Source of the DNA: Streptomyces humi
GTDB lineage: Bacteria; Actinomycetota; Actinomycetes; Streptomycetales; Streptomycetaceae
Direction: 5' to 3'
NCBI RefSeq assembly: GCF_001005085.2
Contig: NZ_LBMU02000023.1
Location: 186,001-250,000 of the forward strand
Length of the DNA stretch: 64,000 nucleotides
Shown: positions 61,008 to 64,000 of the stretch, piece after piece
Position numbering within the stretch: the stretch's first letter is position 1
Layout: each line of letters begins with the position of its first letter
Made by a program: the position numbers and the translations under genes
Notes under the pieces: generated by a model
Database searches by the model: none
Told to the model about the DNA's origin: nothing
What the model saw: the letters and a program-made list of their open reading frames with translations, nothing else

Positions 61008-64000
61008 ATGCACGACGAACGCCGCCGGATCGAGGAGCGCGTAGAGCGCCTCCAGAACCAGCGCATCAGGCCCGCGATCTACGCGGCCACCGTCCCCTTC
61101 GAGGTGACCGCCTGGCAGGCCCCCGGCGAGCCGGTCTCCTTCGAGGAGGCCGCGGCCGCCCCCTACGAGCCGTTCGCCATGGACACCCCGTGGGGCCCGC
61201 CCTGGGGCACCACCTGGTTCCGGATGCGCGGCGAGGTGCCCGCGGAGTTCGCGGGCCGCCGGGTCGAGGCCGTCATCGACCTCGGTTTCGTCGGCGACTG
61301 GCCCGGCAACCAGGCGGAGGCCCTGGTCCACCTCACCGACGGGACCCCGCTGAAGGCGGTCAACCCCCTCAACCAGTACGTGCCGATCGCCGACCCGGCG
61401 GCCGGCGGCGAGGTGATCGACTACCTGGTCGAGGCCGCCTCCAACCCGGACATCCTGGCCGACAACTTCGAGGCGCCCACGCCGCTCGGCGACGTCCTGA
61501 CCGCCGGTGACAAGCCGCTCTACACCTTCAAGCGCGCCGACATCGCCGTCCTCGACGAGGACGTCTGGCACCTCGACCTCGACATCCAGGTACTGCGCGA
61601 GCTGATGCTGGAACTCGGCGAGCACGACCCCCGCCGGCACGAGATCATGCACGCCCTCGACCGCGCGATGGACCTGCTCGACCTGGACGACATCTCCGGT
61701 TCCGCCGCCGCCGTCCGCGCGGCCCTGAAGCCGGCCCTGTCCAAGCCCGCCCACGCAAGCGCGCACATCGTCTCCGGCGTCGGCCACGCGCACATCGACT
61801 CGGCCTGGCTGTGGCCGATCCGTGAGACCAAGCGCAAGACCTCCCGCACCTTCTCCAACGTGACATCGTTGGCGGACGAGTACGAGGAGTTCGTCTTCGC
61901 CTGCTCGCAGGCCCAGCAGTACGAGTGGGTCCGCGACAACTACCCGCAGGTCTGGGCCCGGATCCAGGAGTCCGTGAAGAAGGGCCAGTGGGCGCCGGTC
62001 GGCGGCATGTGGGTCGAGTCCGACGGCAACCTCCCCGGCGGCGAGGCGATCGCCCGCCAGCTCGTGCACGGCAAGCGGTTCTTCATCGAGCACTTCGGCA
62101 TCGAGACCAAGGGCGTCTGGCTGCCCGACTCCTTCGGCTACAACGCGGCCTACCCGCAGCTGGCCAAGCTGGCCGGCAACGAGTGGTTCCTCACCCAGAA
62201 GATCTCCTGGAACCAGACCAACACGTTCCCCCACCACACCTTCTGGTGGGAGGGCATCGACGGCACCCGGATCTTCACGCACTTCCCGCCGGTCGACACC
62301 TACAATGCCCGCTTCAGCGGCGAGGAGATGTCCCGCGCGGTCCGCAACTACGCCGAGAAGGGCGCCGCGACCCGCTCCCTGGCCCCGTTCGGCTGGGGCG
62401 ACGGCGGTGGCGGCCCCACCCGCGAGATCATGGAGCGGGCCCGCCGTCTGAAGGACCTGGAGGGCTCCCCGCGCGTCGAGGTCGAGCACCCGGACGCCTT
62501 CTTCGCCAAGGCCCGCGCCGAGTACGAGGACGCCCCGGTCTGGGTCGGCGAGCTCTACCTGGAGCTGCACCGCGCCACCTACACCTCGCAGGCCCGCACC
62601 AAGCAGGGCAACCGGCGCAGCGAGCACAAGCTGCGCGAGGCCGAGCTGTGGGCGACGACGGCCGCGCTGCACGCGCCCGGCTACCGCTACCCGCACGAGA
62701 AGCTCGACCGGCTCTGGAAGACGGTCCTGCTGCACCAGTTCCACGACATCCTGCCGGGTTCCTCGATCGCCTGGGTGCACCGCGAGGCCGAGGCCGAGTA
62801 CGCCCGCGTCGCGGAGGAGCTGGAGGTGCTCACCGCCGAGGCGGTCGCGGCGCTGGGCGGCGGTACGGCCCGGGTCTTCAACACCAGCCCCTACGCCCGC
62901 GCCGAGGTCGTCCGCGACGGCGCCGGCACCCCGGTGTACGTAGAGGTCCCGGCGAACGGCAGCGCTCCGCTGACGGCCGCCGCCGAGGCCCCGTCGCCGG
63001 TCACCGTCGACGGCCGGGTCATCGACAACGGGCTCGTCCGGGTGGAGATCGCCGAGGACGGCACCCTGTCGTCCGTCCGCGACCTCCGTGCGAACCGCGA
63101 GGTCCTCGCGGGACAGGGCAACCTGCTGCGGCTGCACACCGACCTCCCGAACTACTGGGACGCCTGGGACGTCGACAAGCACTACAAGAACCGCTACACC
63201 GACCTGCTGGACCCCTCGGAGATCACGGTCGTCGAGGCGGACCCGCTGCTCGGCTCGATCCGCGTCACGCGTCCCTTCGGCAACGGCTCGACGATCGTCC
63301 AGACGGTCACCGTCCGGGCCGGCAGCCCCCGGATCGACTTCGAGACGGACATCGACTGGCACGAGGCCGAGAAGTTCCTCAAGGCCGGTTTCCCGGTGGA
63401 CGTCCGCGCCGCGCACTCCTCCGCCGAGATCCAGTTCGGCCACGTGCAGCGGCCCACGCACACCAACACCAGCTGGGAGGCGGCCCGTTTCGAGGTCTCC
63501 GGCCACCGCTGGGTGCACGTCGGCGAGCCCGGCTACGGCGTCGCCGTCATCAACGACTCGACGTACGGCCACGACGTCTCCCGCACGGTCCGCGAGGACG
63601 GAGGTACGACCACCACGGTCCGCCTCTCCCTGGTGCGCGCCCCGCGCATCCCGGACCCGGGCGCCGACCAGGGCCGGCACCGCATCACCTACTCCCTGCT
63701 GCCCGGCGCGGACATCGAGGACGCGGTCGCGGCCGGCTACGCCCTCAACCTCCCGCTGCGGGTGGCCGACGCGGCGGGCGAGCCGGAGCCGGTCGTCTCG
63801 GTGGACGGCGACGGTGTGACGGTCGAGGCGGTCAAGCTCGCCGACGACGCCTCCGGCGACGTGGTGGTCCGGCTCTACGAGTCCCGGGGCGGCCGCGCCC
63901 GGGGCGTGCTGCGCACCGGCTTCGCGCTGGCCGGCGCCCAGGTCACCGACCTCCTGGAGCGTCCGCTGGAGGACGCGGCCGTCGACGGCGACTCCGTCAC
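61008..64000 (+). CDS. GH38 alpha-mannosidase, 3' end beyond window
   Basis: At least 997 residues of a large cytoplasmic retaining alpha-mannosidase; family members of this type have slightly over 1000 residues, so little is missing. The N-terminal beta domain (~1-240) is followed by the catalytic barrel with the zinc ligands in GVGHAHIDSAWLWP, the nucleophile region GVWLPDSFGYNAAYPQLAKLAG, and LLHQFHDILPGSSIAWVH. The C-terminal beta domains open VIDNGLVRVEIAEDGTLSSVRD. ATG 61008 has TGGAG eight bases upstream. It has its own LacI-type operator and follows the GH4 gene by 45 bp. It would hydrolyse imported alpha-mannosides, for example from fungal mannans or N-glycans. Confidence 0.92.
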   Translation, partial: MHDERRRIEERVERLQNQRIRPAIYAATVPFEVTAWQAPGEPVSFEEAAAAPYEPFAMDTPWGPPWGTTWFRMRGEVPAEFAGRRVEAVIDLGFVGDWPGNQAEALVHLTDGTPLKAVNPLNQYVPIADPAAGGEVIDYLVEAASNPDILADNFEAPTPLGDVLTAGDKPLYTFKRADIAVLDEDVWHLDLDIQVLRELMLELGEHDPRRHEIMHALDRAMDLLDLDDISGSAAAVRAALKPALSKPAHASAHIVSGVGHAHIDSAWLWPIRETKRKTSRTFSNVTSLADEYEEFVFACSQAQQYEWVRDNYPQVWARIQESVKKGQWAPVGGMWVESDGNLPGGEAIARQLVHGKRFFIEHFGIETKGVWLPDSFGYNAAYPQLAKLAGNEWFLTQKISWNQTNTFPHHTFWWEGIDGTRIFTHFPPVDTYNARFSGEEMSRAVRNYAEKGAATRSLAPFGWGDGGGGPTREIMERARRLKDLEGSPRVEVEHPDAFFAKARAEYEDAPVWVGELYLELHRATYTSQARTKQGNRRSEHKLREAELWATTAALHAPGYRYPHEKLDRLWKTVLLHQFHDILPGSSIAWVHREAEAEYARVAEELEVLTAEAVAALGGGTARVFNTSPYARAEVVRDGAGTPVYVEVPANGSAPLTAAAEAPSPVTVDGRVIDNGLVRVEIAEDGTLSSVRDLRANREVLAGQGNLLRLHTDLPNYWDAWDVDKHYKNRYTDLLDPSEITVVEADPLLGSIRVTRPFGNGSTIVQTVTVRAGSPRIDFETDIDWHEAEKFLKAGFPVDVRAAHSSAEIQFGHVQRPTHTNTSWEAARFEVSGHRWVHVGEPGYGVAVINDSTYGHDVSRTVREDGGTTTTVRLSLVRAPRIPDPGADQGRHRITYSLLPGADIEDAVAAGYALNLPLRVADAAGEPEPVVSVDGDGVTVEAVKLADDASGDVVVRLYESRGGRARGVLRTGFALAGAQVTDLLERPLEDAAVDGDSV

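Overview
The window is high-GC DNA with the codon use, GTG starts, GGAGG-type ribosome binding sites and ATGA-coupled operons typical of Streptomyces. Gene content fits that genus: OpcA beside Zwf, ROK, IclR and MarR regulators, Tat-exported enzymes and CBM13/CBM6-tailed secreted glycosidases. The genus call is an inference from these features. I saw no rRNA, tRNA, CRISPR array, transposase or phage gene, and no stretch over 300 bases without a gene.

Layout. (1) 1-8570: a cell-surface glycopolymer locus. It has UDP-ManNAc dehydrogenase (cut by the window start), a GT4 glycosyltransferase, UDP-GlcNAc 2-epimerase, a methyltransferase with a hexapeptide-repeat N-terminus, a coiled-coil protein and a double glycosyltransferase. 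(2) 8626-13808: a quinate/shikimate catabolic cassette with an MHS-family transporter, a TetR regulator, a shikimate dehydrogenase and a dehydroshikimate dehydratase/HPPD-like fusion. (3) 13983-15857: a membrane GT39-like mannosyltransferase. (4) 15918-25296: a galactan-utilisation locus with GH2 beta-galactosidase, a sugar ABC importer, secreted GH30 galactanase with CBM13 and a ROK regulator. (5) 25582-34461: a seven-gene pentose-phosphate operon tkt-tal-zwf-opcA-pgi-gnd-histidine phosphatase, with a divergent AraC regulator. (6) 35557-41354: secreted GH16 glucanase, an L,D-transpeptidase lipoprotein and a FAD-TPR fusion. (7) 41607-46798: IclR and MarR regulators divergent from an SDR/amidohydrolase/acyl-CoA ligase/MaoC operon. 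(8) 46893-58736: a long operon of PfkB kinase, sugar ABC importer, phosphodiesterase, second GH2 enzyme and two Tat-exported phosphoesterases. (9) 58843-64000: DeoR regulator, GH4 glycosidase and GH38 alpha-mannosidase (cut by the window end).

How it works together. Regions 4, 6, 8 and 9 suggest a saprophyte that breaks polymers down outside the cell, imports oligosaccharides through ABC systems without their own ATPase gene (usual where a shared MsiK-type ATPase serves several importers) and finishes hydrolysis inside. Region 5 supplies NADPH and pentoses. The most unusual unit is region 8: three phosphohydrolases of different folds are co-encoded with a beta-galactosidase, an importer and a kinase. 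This points to a phosphate-bearing glycan as substrate. A leader of seven 17-bp tandem repeats precedes the binding-protein gene of that operon.
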